Part shown: positions 1-6,952 of the stretch, one piece after another
How positions within the stretch are numbered: the first letter of the stretch is position 1
Layout of the letters: each line of letters begins with the position of its first letter
Source: an uncultured Collinsella sp.
Lineage (GTDB): Bacteria; Actinomycetota; Coriobacteriia; Coriobacteriales; Coriobacteriaceae
Assembly (NCBI GenBank): GCA_959600835.1
Contig: CAUGNQ010000051.1
Location: forward strand, 1-14,881
Direction of reading: 5' to 3'
DNA length: 14,881 bases
Position numbers and translations under genes: made by a program
Notes under the pieces: generated by a model
Databases searched by the model: none
What the model was told of the DNA's origin: nothing
What the model saw: only the letters and a program-made list of their open reading frames with translations

Positions 1-25
1 CGTAACCGGCCGACGCTGCGCGGGC
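1..25. repeat. Left copy of a 25-nt edge repeat
   Basis: This segment matches 14849-14873 at 23 of 25 positions in the same orientation. The shared parts are CGTAAC followed, after three partly different bases, by CCGACGCTGCGCGGGC. In both copies the inner ACGCTGCG is flanked by short complementary arms (here roughly 7-11 with 23-27), and the arm bases differ while pairing is mostly kept, as expected for a dispersed structured repeat. It could be the end of the stem-loop cluster of an upstream gene cut off by the window edge. What the repeat does is unknown. Confidence 0.55.
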
Positions 26-112
26 CGCATTTGGACAATCTGACGTTCAACTTCAAGGGCGCGACCAGAAGGTCAGCGCCCTTTCGTTTCATGTCACCTT
101 GTCTCAAATGCG
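26..112. repeat. Long imperfect palindrome, 87 nt
   Basis: The whole stretch folds back on itself. The outer arms 26-38 and 99-112 pair over 13 bases with one bulge at 104. Next, TGAC at 41-44 pairs with GTCA at 93-96. The core AAGGGCGC at 55-62 pairs with GCGCCCTT at 76-83, then GACC with GGTC around an AGAA loop at 67-70. The core followed by a T-rich stretch (82-89) could end transcription rightward, and its mirror leftward. The extended outer arms are more than a simple terminator needs, so a small non-autonomous mobile or REP-like element is the alternative. Confidence 0.6.
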
Positions 113-161
113 ACCCGCTCGCTGTCCGTCCTCTACCTGCGGCGTTGCCTTGCTCCGGATG

Positions 162-210
162 CGGCACTTGGGGACGTTCCTTTTGTGCCGGTACCTGGGG
201 ACACTCCTTG
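162..210. repeat. REP-like tandem half-repeats
   Basis: Two related blocks occur here: TTGGGGACGTTCCTTTT (168-184) and CCTGGGGACACTCCTTG (194-210), sharing TGGGGAC, two or three variable bases, then TCCTT. The first block is bracketed by CGGCAC (162-167) and its complement GTGCCG (185-190), and a GGTACC palindrome sits at 190-195. It lies just downstream of the DUF1593 gene. The pattern resembles dispersed intergenic palindromic repeats that I associate with Coriobacteriia genomes, but this is recollection and not a search. No transposase gene is present nearby. Confidence 0.45.
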
Positions 211-233
211 CCGAATGTGGGCGCCGTCGGTTG

Positions 234-1745
234 CTACGCGACGGTGATGGCGACCTGGGCGTAGCGGCTGCAGGGGCGCTCGGCGCGTGTCTGCACGGTG
301 AGGGTGAGCACGAAACGGTCGCCAGGCAGTGCGTCGGTGGGCACGACAAAAGTGGTGTCCACTGTGCATTCTTGCCACAGCGACAGGTCTTGGGCGCCCG
401 CATAGCTCGACGGGCCCACGGCGACATCCCAATGCGCATCGAAGCCCTTGTCGTCGGGGTCGACGATGGTCGCTGCAAGGGCGACGCGTTCGCCGGCTAC
501 GGCGCTGCGATCGGCCGCAACTTCGACAACATGCGCCGGATGCGAGCAGGCTGCCGGATCATGGGCACACCATTGCGCGCGGGCGGCAAAGTCTTCCTGA
601 TAGGCGCGCAGGTAGGGATTGGGATTACCGTCTGCGGGCGTGCCGAGGGCGGCAAAATCGGCGGGCGCTTCCGTATCGGGATGTCCATCAACAAACATGC
701 GGCCGAGCAGCGTATCGAAGCCGCGGTCATCGATACCGCGCAGGCCAAACGGCAGCAGCGGGATATAGGTCATACTGTCGCCTTCGGCCATAAAATCGCC
801 GCGCTCAAACTGCATTGCGGGCACGCCTTCCAGGCCCCAATCCAGACGGGCATGCTTGCCAAACTGAAAGCGCTCGGGCTCGTTTTCGTAGATCTTGCCA
901 TCACCATAGAGCATATAGCGCGCCATGAGGGGGCCGTTTCCCTGCGTGAGATTCTGCTCGGGCCAAGGAGCCTTAAACAGTGGCAGCGTATCGGGCTGAG
1001 CTATTTTGGCGTTGACATAGCTGCCATACTTATGGGGCACACACCAAAAGACGAGCTCGGGAAAGAGCTCGCGTCCATGGTCGAGCCATGAGTTGTCCTG
1101 GCCTACGCCATTGGCAACCCCCATCACGCGCACCTTCTGATAGATCCGCTGCCGCACGGCGGGCCACTCGGGTGTGTTCTGCCATTGTTCGGCGATGGAC
1201 ATGAGGGCGCGAACGATAGTGTTCATACCGCCCCAGCTGAGCAGCCACAGCGTGCGGGGGTCGTCATCCAAAATTGCCTGCGCAATTACGCGAGACCCCT
1301 CGGTTTCCTCAACCACATCACCCTCAAAGGCAACATTTCCCACAAAGGTGCGCTCGATCATCTGGGCAGGCGTGGGAAATGGCGGTTCACCGGCAGCGTC
1401 CGCATTCGCCTGCAACTGCGGCCAAGCCTGGGCATATTCATTACTCCAGAGGCTCTCAATCCAATGCTCGGGAAACGGCCGATACTCACGAAGCTCCCCA
1501 GCCAGCGGATCAGGCTCATGAGGTACAACAGCCCACTCATAAGAGCGACGCCCTTTGGTCCGCCAATGCGAATTCACCTCACCGAGCGTATGAACCCCAT
1601 CCCCAAGAAAGTGATACTGCGAAGCCGTGTACACCACAGCCTGCACATCGAGCACATTGAGATACAGAGCCAAATGAACCAGAGAGTTCATATCATCGAC
1701 TTCCATATCGGTGGTGACAATCACCCGAGTCAAATTCTGAGACAT
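234..1745 (-). CDS. DUF1593 nucleoside-hydrolase-like protein
   Basis: This 503-aa protein matches the DUF1593 or Sde182-type family: an N-terminal nucleoside-hydrolase-like domain and a C-terminal Ig-like beta domain. Residues 8-21 (RVIVTTDMEVDDMN) carry the aspartate cluster equivalent to the calcium-binding DTDxGxDD loop of nucleoside hydrolases. VVYTASQYHF at 37-46 and LLSWGGMNT at 168-176 are further family-like blocks. The beta domain spans about 405-503. No signal peptide is visible, so a cytoplasmic location is inferred. The start MSQNL was chosen because GGAG lies 8 bases upstream on the minus strand; the frame stays open upstream to an ATG at 1865, but that extension has no family similarity. 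The substrate is unknown. The name 'cellulose-binding' used for relatives should not be read as function. It follows the hydrolase gene in the same direction, 265 bases apart, so co-transcription through the intervening palindrome is possible but unproven. Confidence 0.85.
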   Translation of the reverse strand: MSQNLTRVIVTTDMEVDDMNSLVHLALYLNVLDVQAVVYTASQYHFLGDGVHTLGEVNSHWRTKGRRSYEWAVVPHEPDPLAGELREYRPFPEHWIESLWSNEYAQAWPQLQANADAAGEPPFPTPAQMIERTFVGNVAFEGDVVEETEGSRVIAQAILDDDPRTLWLLSWGGMNTIVRALMSIAEQWQNTPEWPAVRQRIYQKVRVMGVANGVGQDNSWLDHGRELFPELVFWCVPHKYGSYVNAKIAQPDTLPLFKAPWPEQNLTQGNGPLMARYMLYGDGKIYENEPERFQFGKHARLDWGLEGVPAMQFERGDFMAEGDSMTYIPLLPFGLRGIDDRGFDTLLGRMFVDGHPDTEAPADFAALGTPADGNPNPYLRAYQEDFAARAQWCAHDPAACSHPAHVVEVAADRSAVAGERVALAATIVDPDDKGFDAHWDVAVGPSSYAGAQDLSLWQECTVDTTFVVPTDALPGDRFVLTLTVQTRAERPCSRYAQVAITVA

Positions 1746-1875
1746 AGGAACAACTCCAACCAAGATTTTTTTCAGCCAGTTACGCGTAAGGCAAGACGGG
1801 ACCCACGTCCCCATCGCCACCGACCCAGCGGCCCGCCGGAAGCGCCCGGCCAGCGTTTCGAACAACGTTAACTCA

Positions 1876-2000
1876 GGGTGCCCCGCCCTTTAGTTTTGTG
1901 AACATTCCGCAGCGCGGGCCCGTTTATCCGATGCTCCGAAGGAGCAGGATGAACGGGCCCATGCGCGAGGACGTTCACAAAACTAAAGGGCGGGGCACCC
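1876..2000. repeat. 125-nt near-perfect palindromic element
   Basis: The outer arms 1876-1903 and 1973-2000 are perfectly complementary over 28 bases, beginning GGGTGCCCCGCCC. Inside, 1916-1929 (GGGCCCGTTTATCC) pairs with 1947-1960 with one G-T pair, then GCTCC (1933-1937) pairs with GGAGC (1941-1945) around a GAA tip. Only about 1904-1915 with 1961-1972 pairs poorly. It starts 10 bases beyond the stop of the hydrolase gene and about 130 bases before the DUF1593 start. No T-run follows either arm, so it is not a standard terminator. A MITE-like or REP-like element is the favoured reading. No clear target duplication was found. Confidence 0.75.
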
Positions 2001-2010
2001 GATGGAATGG

Positions 2011-3348
2011 TTACCTCGAAACCCTGGCCGACCACTCCCAGCAGCCCACCGGCTCGCCGTCGATGAGTACGTTGCCCCCGTCGAAGTCTTGATAACACAG
2101 GTCGTTGAACTGGTGGATCCACACGCCGTGGTTGAATATCTTTTTGGCCGAGCCGTCGGCCTCGCGGTACACGCCGGTCAGGTCCTCGACATGGCTAAAG
2201 TAGGTGAGGTGCACGTTGGCGCCGGCATCACGCAGGCGCGCCGTGAGCGGCAGCACCGTCTGCTGCGGGCACACGAGCTCGTCGCCCTTGGAGTGCGTAA
2301 ACCACAACGGCGTCTTGGAGAGTGCGGCCACGTCCTCGTCCGTGGCGTTGTACCACGGCGCGCAGCAGGGAAGGCCCGCGGCGAAGAAATCGGGGTAGTC
2401 GGCGCACAGGCGCAGGGTCATAAAGCCGCCGTTGGAAAGGCCGGCGACCACGATGCGATCGGTGTCGATGCGGTCGGCATGCTCGGCGACAAACTCGTCG
2501 ATGAGCGCCTTGAGCACGGGGGAGTAGATGCTCTGGTTGGAGCGGCCGAGTTGCTCGATGCTGTTGTCCATCCAAAAGGTGGGCGACTGTGGCACGAGCA
2601 CCCAGGCAAAGCCGCCAAAGTAGCGCTGGATCTGCTTTTGCGAGAGCGCTGTCACGCGGTTGCCGGTGTAGGCACGCGTCGCGCCCTCGCCCTGCGTGGC
2701 GCCCTTGCCCTCGCCGGCGCCGTGCAGGTACACGACCAGCGGCGCCTTCTCGACGGCGGGGGTGTCCTTGGGCGCAAACGGGTTGAAGAGCGCGGAGTCA
2801 GCGGGCTCAAAGCTCGGCTCAAAATAGCCGTACTCGAGCGCGATGCCGTCGACGGGCGTCTGCTGCACGGCGTTATGCCAGCCCTTGAGCGCGGGGCAGA
2901 TGTCGCCGCGGCTGCGATCGAAGACGAGGCCCGCGGTGGGGTCGTCGCCGTCTTCGCCCGGGAGCGCCACAAGCTGCGTCACGCGCAGGTGGTTCTCTAT
3001 ATAGCGCGAACCCAGCACGCCACCCTCGATCTCTTTGGTGAGACGCACCTCGGGCGTCTCGAGCGCTACGTGTGTGCCCTTGGGCAGGCGCTGACCGTTC
3101 TCATCACAGGGGTAGGCGGCGAGCACCGGCACGTAGCCCACGGAGGGTGCCGCGTGATCGGCTCCGTGCTCCTTGCGCATCAGGACCTCGCCGGCGCGCT
3201 CGTGGCGGGCACAGTAGATATTGAACGTGTGCTCGTTCACGTCGTTGGCGCGCACAGCGCACGGCAGGTCGAGTACCACTTTGTTGATCCAGGGGCCAAA
3301 ATCGCCCAGCGTGGTGACGGTTGCGTAGGTACACGATTTGAGTTCCAT
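2011..3348 (-). CDS. Alpha/beta-hydrolase, esterase or peptidase-like
   Basis: This 445-aa protein has a C-terminal alpha/beta-hydrolase domain of the prolyl-oligopeptidase or dienelactone-hydrolase type, like the 'predicted peptidase' group (COG4099). The oxyanion strand LVVYLHG lies at 204-210, the nucleophile elbow GLSNGG at 303-308 with Ser305, the probable acid Asp356 in THSKGDE, and His407 in NHGVW is the likely catalytic histidine. Residues 1-195 form a beta-rich domain seen in related enzymes. There is no signal peptide. The start is supported by AAAGGAG about 7 bases upstream on the minus strand. In a glycoside locus the likely role is removal of acyl groups from substrates, but peptidase activity is not excluded. 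It diverges from the PTS gene across a shared control region and is followed by the 125-nt palindrome. Confidence 0.85.
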   Translation of the reverse strand: MELKSCTYATVTTLGDFGPWINKVVLDLPCAVRANDVNEHTFNIYCARHERAGEVLMRKEHGADHAAPSVGYVPVLAAYPCDENGQRLPKGTHVALETPEVRLTKEIEGGVLGSRYIENHLRVTQLVALPGEDGDDPTAGLVFDRSRGDICPALKGWHNAVQQTPVDGIALEYGYFEPSFEPADSALFNPFAPKDTPAVEKAPLVVYLHGAGEGKGATQGEGATRAYTGNRVTALSQKQIQRYFGGFAWVLVPQSPTFWMDNSIEQLGRSNQSIYSPVLKALIDEFVAEHADRIDTDRIVVAGLSNGGFMTLRLCADYPDFFAAGLPCCAPWYNATDEDVAALSKTPLWFTHSKGDELVCPQQTVLPLTARLRDAGANVHLTYFSHVEDLTGVYREADGSAKKIFNHGVWIHQFNDLCYQDFDGGNVLIDGEPVGCWEWSARVSR

Positions 3349-3395
3349 GAGCTACTCCTTTGTGCCGCAAGTACTAAACAAGGGCGGCAATACAG

Positions 3396-3411
3396 ACTAA
3401 ACATGTTTAGT
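3396..3411. promoter_or_regulatory. Operator-like palindrome 1
   Basis: ACTAAACATGTTTAGT is a perfect 16-base palindrome about 48 bases upstream of the hydrolase start. That is the expected position for a repressor site over the leftward promoter. Its half-site TAAACA reappears in the two other palindromes of this region. The binding protein is not known. Confidence 0.6.
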
Positions 3412-3479
3412 TTAATGCAGAACTGTAGAATGAGCAGATGAACTCGGTAAACGGTAAAACTGAACACGCAATGAACTAC

Positions 3480-3493
3480 TAAACATATGTTTA
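3480..3493. promoter_or_regulatory. Operator-like palindrome 2
   Basis: TAAACATATGTTTA is a perfect 14-base palindrome using the same TAAACA half-site as its neighbours, with two bases (TA) between the halves. It lies midway in the divergent region and could serve either promoter. Confidence 0.55.
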
Positions 3494-3666
3494 CTATTAA
3501 CTAGCAGGACTTTTGTTGATGAGCTAGCTCGTTACAAAGGTGTTTATCAAAATAAAAGCCCACGTAAATAGCCATATATCAATATCGGGTCAAATAGACG
3601 ATCTTCTACCGTCTAAATACGCTTACCCCCGATTTCCTACCGTTCACCGGACTCCAGACGGCAAAA

Positions 3667-3696
3667 TTGCCACAAATCAGGCACTCCGTGTAAACT
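3667..3696 (+). promoter_or_regulatory. Candidate promoter of the PTS gene
   Basis: TTGCCA (3667-3672) and TAAACT (3691-3696) are separated by 18 bases and would start transcription near 3703. Palindrome 3 would then lie just downstream of the start, a classic repressor position. Other -10-like sequences exist in this AT-rich stretch, so the assignment is tentative. Confidence 0.4.
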
Positions 3697-3714
3697 AAAG
3701 CCCGTAAACGTTCA

Positions 3715-3731
3715 GTAAACAAATTGTTTAC
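3715..3731. promoter_or_regulatory. Operator-like palindrome 3
   Basis: GTAAACAA-A-TTGTTTAC has perfect 8-base arms around a central A and lies 105 bases upstream of the PTS start. A single GTAAAC precedes it at 3704-3709 and another at 3690-3695, giving a cluster of half-sites. Measured from the TAAACA half-sites the spacing is 3 bases, against 0 and 2 in palindromes 1 and 2, so one dimer binding all three identically is not certain. Confidence 0.6.
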
Positions 3732-3835
3732 GACAGCGTATCCAAGGGTTCGGCAACCGTAAGGGGTTATAGTCGTCGAGCCAAAGGCGTGCTTACACAA
3801 GCGAGTAGGCACACGAAGATATGGGGAGGGGTCCC

Positions 3836-5263
3836 ATGGCAGTAGATAACAAGCAGATTGCCACCGATGTCCTCGAGCTCGTGGGCGGTGCGGAGAATGT
3901 TACCGTCGCCACCAACTGCATGACGCGCTTGCGTCTGACGCTCAAGGACAACAGCAAGGCCGACGTGGAGAAGATCAAGAAGGTCAAGGGTGTTCTGGGT
4001 TGCCAGTTCGCCGGCAGCCAGCTCCAGGTCATCATCGGCCAGAACGTGCCCAAGGTGCTCACCGAGTTCGTCGCCATCTCCGGCGTCAAGCAGGGTGCCG
4101 CCGTTGACGAGAATCTCGATGCTCCCAAGGAGAAGTTCGAGCTCAAGAACCTGCCCAACATCATCCTCGACTATCTGTCGGGCTCCATGACCCAGCTGAT
4201 TCCGCTGCTCATGGCCGGCGGTCTGTTCCGCACCATCGCGGCCGTCCTTGGTCCCACCATGCTGGGCGTTATTTCGGACACCGACCCGACTTATACGTTC
4301 CTCTACACCACACTGTATGAGGCCACGTTTACGTTTATCCCGATCTACCTGGGTTATGCTGCGGCTAAGAAGCTCGGCGCCAGCCCCGTTCTCGGCATGC
4401 TTCTCGGCGGTGCCCTTATGGCCCCGTCCGTGGTGAGCGTCGCAACCCAGGAGGGTGGCGGCATCATTTCGGTCTACGGCATCCAGATCGCCGCTGCCAA
4501 CTATCAGCAGTCCGTCCTGCCGATCATCCTTTCGGTGCCGGTCCTCTACTTCATCGAGAAGTTCTTTAAGAAGGTCATGCCCGACGTGCTCTCCACGGTC
4601 TTCACGCCGTTCTGCACCATGATCGTCACCATTCCTATCGCTTTCATCGTCCTCGCTCCGATCGGCAACGAGCTCGGCAGCCTCATCGCCAACATTCTTT
4701 TCGGGCTTGCTGACCTTGGCGGCATCGGTATCCTGATCGTGATGGCCATCCTCGGCGCCTTCTGGCAGCTCTTCGTGGTCTGCGGTATGCACATGCCCGT
4801 TATCCTGCTCGCTCAGGTGCAGATCATCGCTGCTGGCTACGATCCCTTCGTCTTCGTTTCCACCAACTGCGCTATGGCCGCTGTCTGGGGCTGCGCCTTC
4901 GGTGCCTTCCTCAAGATGAAGAACACCGATGAGAAGTCCCTTGCCCTGGGCTACGTCATCTCCGCCATCGCCGGCGGCGTCACCGAGCCCGCGCTCTTCG
5001 GTATCCTCATGCGCTTCCGCCGCACCATGCTCGGCATGTTCATCGGCGGTGCCATCGGCGCTGTGTTCTCCGGCCTCATGGGCGTTACCTACTACCTGGC
5101 CGGCGGTGCCTCCAACTTCCTGGTCTTCACCAACTACCTGCAGGGTGGCCAGATGAACACCGTCTGGGCTATCGTCGGAATGGCAATCTCCTTTGTCATC
5201 GCAGCAGCCGTCGTCTTTGCCACCGGCTTCTCCAAGGAGGAGCTCGCCGAGATGGAGGCCTAG
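3836..5263 (+). CDS. PTS beta-glucoside transporter EIIBC
   Basis: This 475-aa protein is a glucose-superfamily PTS permease that phosphorylates a sugar during import. The EIIB domain spans about 1-80, with Cys28 in ATNCMTRLR as the phospho-accepting cysteine. The EIIC membrane domain covers about 105-465 with roughly ten hydrophobic segments, LIPLLMAGGLFRTIAA near 121-136, and the signature GGVTEPALFG at 380-389. The arrangement and motifs resemble the beta-glucoside (BglF/BglP/AscF) branch. Full BglF proteins have about 620 residues because they end in an EIIA domain; this one stops after EIIC, so it must borrow EIIA, plausibly the one at 13478-14014. The start MAVDN was preferred over an ATG 15 bases earlier because GGGGAGG lies between them at a suitable distance. 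The substrate class is inferred from family resemblance and from the GH1 gene; trehalose or sucrose branches are less likely. A terminator follows. Confidence 0.9.
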   Translation: MAVDNKQIATDVLELVGGAENVTVATNCMTRLRLTLKDNSKADVEKIKKVKGVLGCQFAGSQLQVIIGQNVPKVLTEFVAISGVKQGAAVDENLDAPKEKFELKNLPNIILDYLSGSMTQLIPLLMAGGLFRTIAAVLGPTMLGVISDTDPTYTFLYTTLYEATFTFIPIYLGYAAAKKLGASPVLGMLLGGALMAPSVVSVATQEGGGIISVYGIQIAAANYQQSVLPIILSVPVLYFIEKFFKKVMPDVLSTVFTPFCTMIVTIPIAFIVLAPIGNELGSLIANILFGLADLGGIGILIVMAILGAFWQLFVVCGMHMPVILLAQVQIIAAGYDPFVFVSTNCAMAAVWGCAFGAFLKMKNTDEKSLALGYVISAIAGGVTEPALFGILMRFRRTMLGMFIGGAIGAVFSGLMGVTYYLAGGASNFLVFTNYLQGGQMNTVWAIVGMAISFVIAAAVVFATGFSKEELAEMEA

Positions 5264-5303
5264 TCGCCCCGGCCTTGGTCTAAATAAGACCCCTACACGA
5301 CAG

Positions 5304-5350
5304 GGCCCCGCTTGGCATAAGCCCGGCGGGGCCTTCCTGTAGACTTTTTA
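5304..5350 (+). terminator. Terminator after EIIBC
   Basis: GGCCCCGC (5304-5311) pairs with GCGGGGCC (5326-5333) around a 14-base loop. A T-rich stretch follows, TTCCTG and then five Ts at 5345-5349. It lies 40 bases past the EIIBC stop and probably makes that gene monocistronic. No convincing promoter was identified for the next gene in 5351-5488. Confidence 0.7.
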
Positions 5351-5488
5351 GGAGAGACGTAAGGGCCCTGTGCTTCGCGTGCGTTCAATTTGAGCTGAGC
5401 AACTGCAGCCGCAGACCCTACTGTGATAATGCGGCAGGCGACTTCTTTACCTCCCTCCTAGCAAGTCTCCCCAAGAGAAAGGTGCCAT

Positions 5489-6802
5489 ATGAGCTTGGGA
5501 AAACTGACCGTCAATACCCGTGAGGACGGGTTCCTCTGCGACGGCAAACCATTCTTTTGGTTTGCCGATACGTGCTGGAGCGCCTTTACGAGCATCACCG
5601 AGGACGATTGGGATTACTACCTCACCCGCCGTGCCGAGCAGGGCATGAACGTACTGCAGATCAACACCCTTCCGCAGTGGGACCGCTGCCTGCCCGACCT
5701 GGGCATTTGGCCCTACGCGAGCGAGGACGGTGTGCACTTTGATTGGAGCGCACCCAACCAGGAGTACTGGGACCGCGCCCGCCGCATGTGCCAGGCAGCC
5801 GTGGAGCACGGCATTCGTCCGGCGCTCGTGCTCATGTGGTGCAACTACGTGCCCGGTACCTGGGGCTCCGTGATCGCCGAGCGCCTGGGTGCCGAGGTCA
5901 TGCCGCGCGAGGAGGTTCGCGCCCACGTTGCCCGCGTCGTCGAGAACCTGGGCGAGTTCGACCCCGTCTACGTGGTGACAGGCGACACCGACTTTAAGAC
6001 CGACGAGGCTATCGCCTATTACGGGGATGCGCTCGACGAGGTCACCAAGCTGGCTCCCGAGTCCTTGCACACCATGCATATCAACCGTGGCAACCGCGCC
6101 CTGCCCGAGCAGTTTGCCGATCGCTTGGACTTCTACATGTTCCAGCCCGGCCACAACTATAGCGGTCAGGAGGAAGCTTGGAAGCTGCCCGAGGATTTTC
6201 GCGCGCAGTATCCCAAAAAGCCGATGGTCAATTCCGAGCCCTGCTACGAGCAAATGGGCGCGAGCCGCAACGTGTACTGGCGTTTTACCGCGCAGGATTG
6301 TCGCGCGAGTGTTTGGTCGAGCATTCTGGCCGGTGCCTCGGCGGGCATTACCTACGGTGCGCACGGCGTGTGGAACTGGCAGACCTCTCAGAGCCGTGGC
6401 AGCGTCCTTGGCGAGGGCTTTGACATGCCGTTCCGCTGGCAAGAGTGCCTGCAGTTTGCGGGCGTGTGGGACTTTGGCCTGATCGAGCACGTGCTGCGCG
6501 GCCTGGGTGCCACGAGCGCGGATGGGGCGGCAGCCGTTGAACCCGCGCAGGAGCTGCTCGACGATGCGCGCGAGGCCATCCGTGTGGCGTGCGTGGGCGA
6601 ACGCGTGGTGGTCTATCTGCCGAGGACCACGGCCGTCAAGCTCAAACTCGAGGGCGGCACCACCGCCTGGAATGCTGTGGCGTTTGACCTAGAGAACAAG
6701 CGCGTGGCAAACCTGCCCGTCAAGGATGCCGATGGCGAGGTTCGCGTGGCCCAGCACCCCTTTGAACACGACGCACTCCTGGTGGTCTCGCCGGTTAAGT
6801 AG
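5489..6802 (+). CDS. DUF4038/GH140-like glycoside hydrolase
   Basis: This 437-aa protein has the DUF4038 (apiosidase-like, GH140-type) barrel followed by a short C-terminal beta domain. The N-terminal block KPFFWFADTCWSAF (20-33) followed by YYLTRRAEQGMNVLQIN (43-59) is characteristic. Candidate catalytic acids are Asp166 in VTGDTDF and Glu250 in VNSEPCYE, placed by analogy to the acid pair of characterised GH140 apiosidases. YGAHGVWNW (289-297) is a further family block. The C-terminal domain (about 355-437) resembles the collagen-binding-like domain often attached to DUF4038. No signal peptide is visible, although many relatives are exported. An AAAGGTG ribosome site precedes the start. DUF4038 covers several activities, so apiosidase is only one possibility; apiose, arabinose or other pentose side groups are plausible targets. 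It is convergent with the RpiR gene. Confidence 0.82.
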   Translation: MSLGKLTVNTREDGFLCDGKPFFWFADTCWSAFTSITEDDWDYYLTRRAEQGMNVLQINTLPQWDRCLPDLGIWPYASEDGVHFDWSAPNQEYWDRARRMCQAAVEHGIRPALVLMWCNYVPGTWGSVIAERLGAEVMPREEVRAHVARVVENLGEFDPVYVVTGDTDFKTDEAIAYYGDALDEVTKLAPESLHTMHINRGNRALPEQFADRLDFYMFQPGHNYSGQEEAWKLPEDFRAQYPKKPMVNSEPCYEQMGASRNVYWRFTAQDCRASVWSSILAGASAGITYGAHGVWNWQTSQSRGSVLGEGFDMPFRWQECLQFAGVWDFGLIEHVLRGLGATSADGAAAVEPAQELLDDAREAIRVACVGERVVVYLPRTTAVKLKLEGGTTAWNAVAFDLENKRVANLPVKDADGEVRVAQHPFEHDALLVVSPVK

Positions 6803-6856
6803 CGCGTGGCACCAACACAACCAATAGCAAAAAGGCCCGAGTAACGACTACAGAAT

Positions 6857-6920
6857 GAGGGTGGATAATCTCCCGTTTTTTGCCTGTGTACAGGCTCAAA
6901 GTGGGAGATTATCCACCCTC
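6857..6920. repeat. 64-nt palindrome between convergent genes
   Basis: GAGGGTGGATAATCTCCC (6857-6874) and its exact complement at 6903-6920 form an 18-base stem. A second hairpin, GCCTGT (6882-6887) with ACAGGC (6890-6895), sits inside the loop, and TTTTTT is at 6876-6881. It may stop transcription from both the GH140-like and RpiR genes, but no T-run directly follows either outer arm. The length and nested form also fit a small palindromic repeat element. Confidence 0.65.
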
Positions 6921-6952
6921 GTCATTTAAGTGTCCAAAAATCCTCGCTCGTT

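Larger units (their letters stand above)
3349..3835. promoter_or_regulatory. AT-rich divergent control region
   Basis: These 487 bases between the leftward hydrolase and the rightward PTS gene contain no convincing gene and are far richer in A and T than the flanking coding sequence. The motif (C/G)TAAAC or its complement recurs: 3374, 3397, 3405, 3447, 3479, 3489, 3690, 3704, 3715 and 3726. Three of these form palindromes, listed separately. Other dyads are GAGCTAGCTC (3521-3530) and GGCAA-AA-TTGCC (3660-3671), and TACCGT occurs twice at 3607-3612 and 3638-3643. The PTS leader from about 3703 to 3835 ends in a strong GGGGAGG ribosome site. This region is the best candidate for substrate-responsive control of both flanking units. 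Confidence 0.75.

Noticed and set aside
99..1091. 330-aa rightward open frame over the DUF1593 region
   Set aside because: It is antisense to DUF1593 and contains no recognisable domain.
1746..1865. 40-residue N-terminal extension of DUF1593
   Set aside because: It has no similarity to the family, no good ribosome site at the ATG at 1865, and a GGAG site directly before the ATG at 1745; the hydrophobic part is too weak for a signal peptide.
2002..3441. 479-aa rightward open frame opposite the alpha/beta-hydrolase
   Set aside because: It is a GC-driven antisense frame with no motifs and no ribosome site; the leftward frame carries the catalytic Ser, Asp and His motifs.
3767..4792. 341-aa leftward open frame opposite EIIBC
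   Set aside because: Its repetitive Asp/Glu/His/Gly-rich composition is the mirror of hydrophobic membrane segments; there is no domain, and EIIBC is unmistakable.
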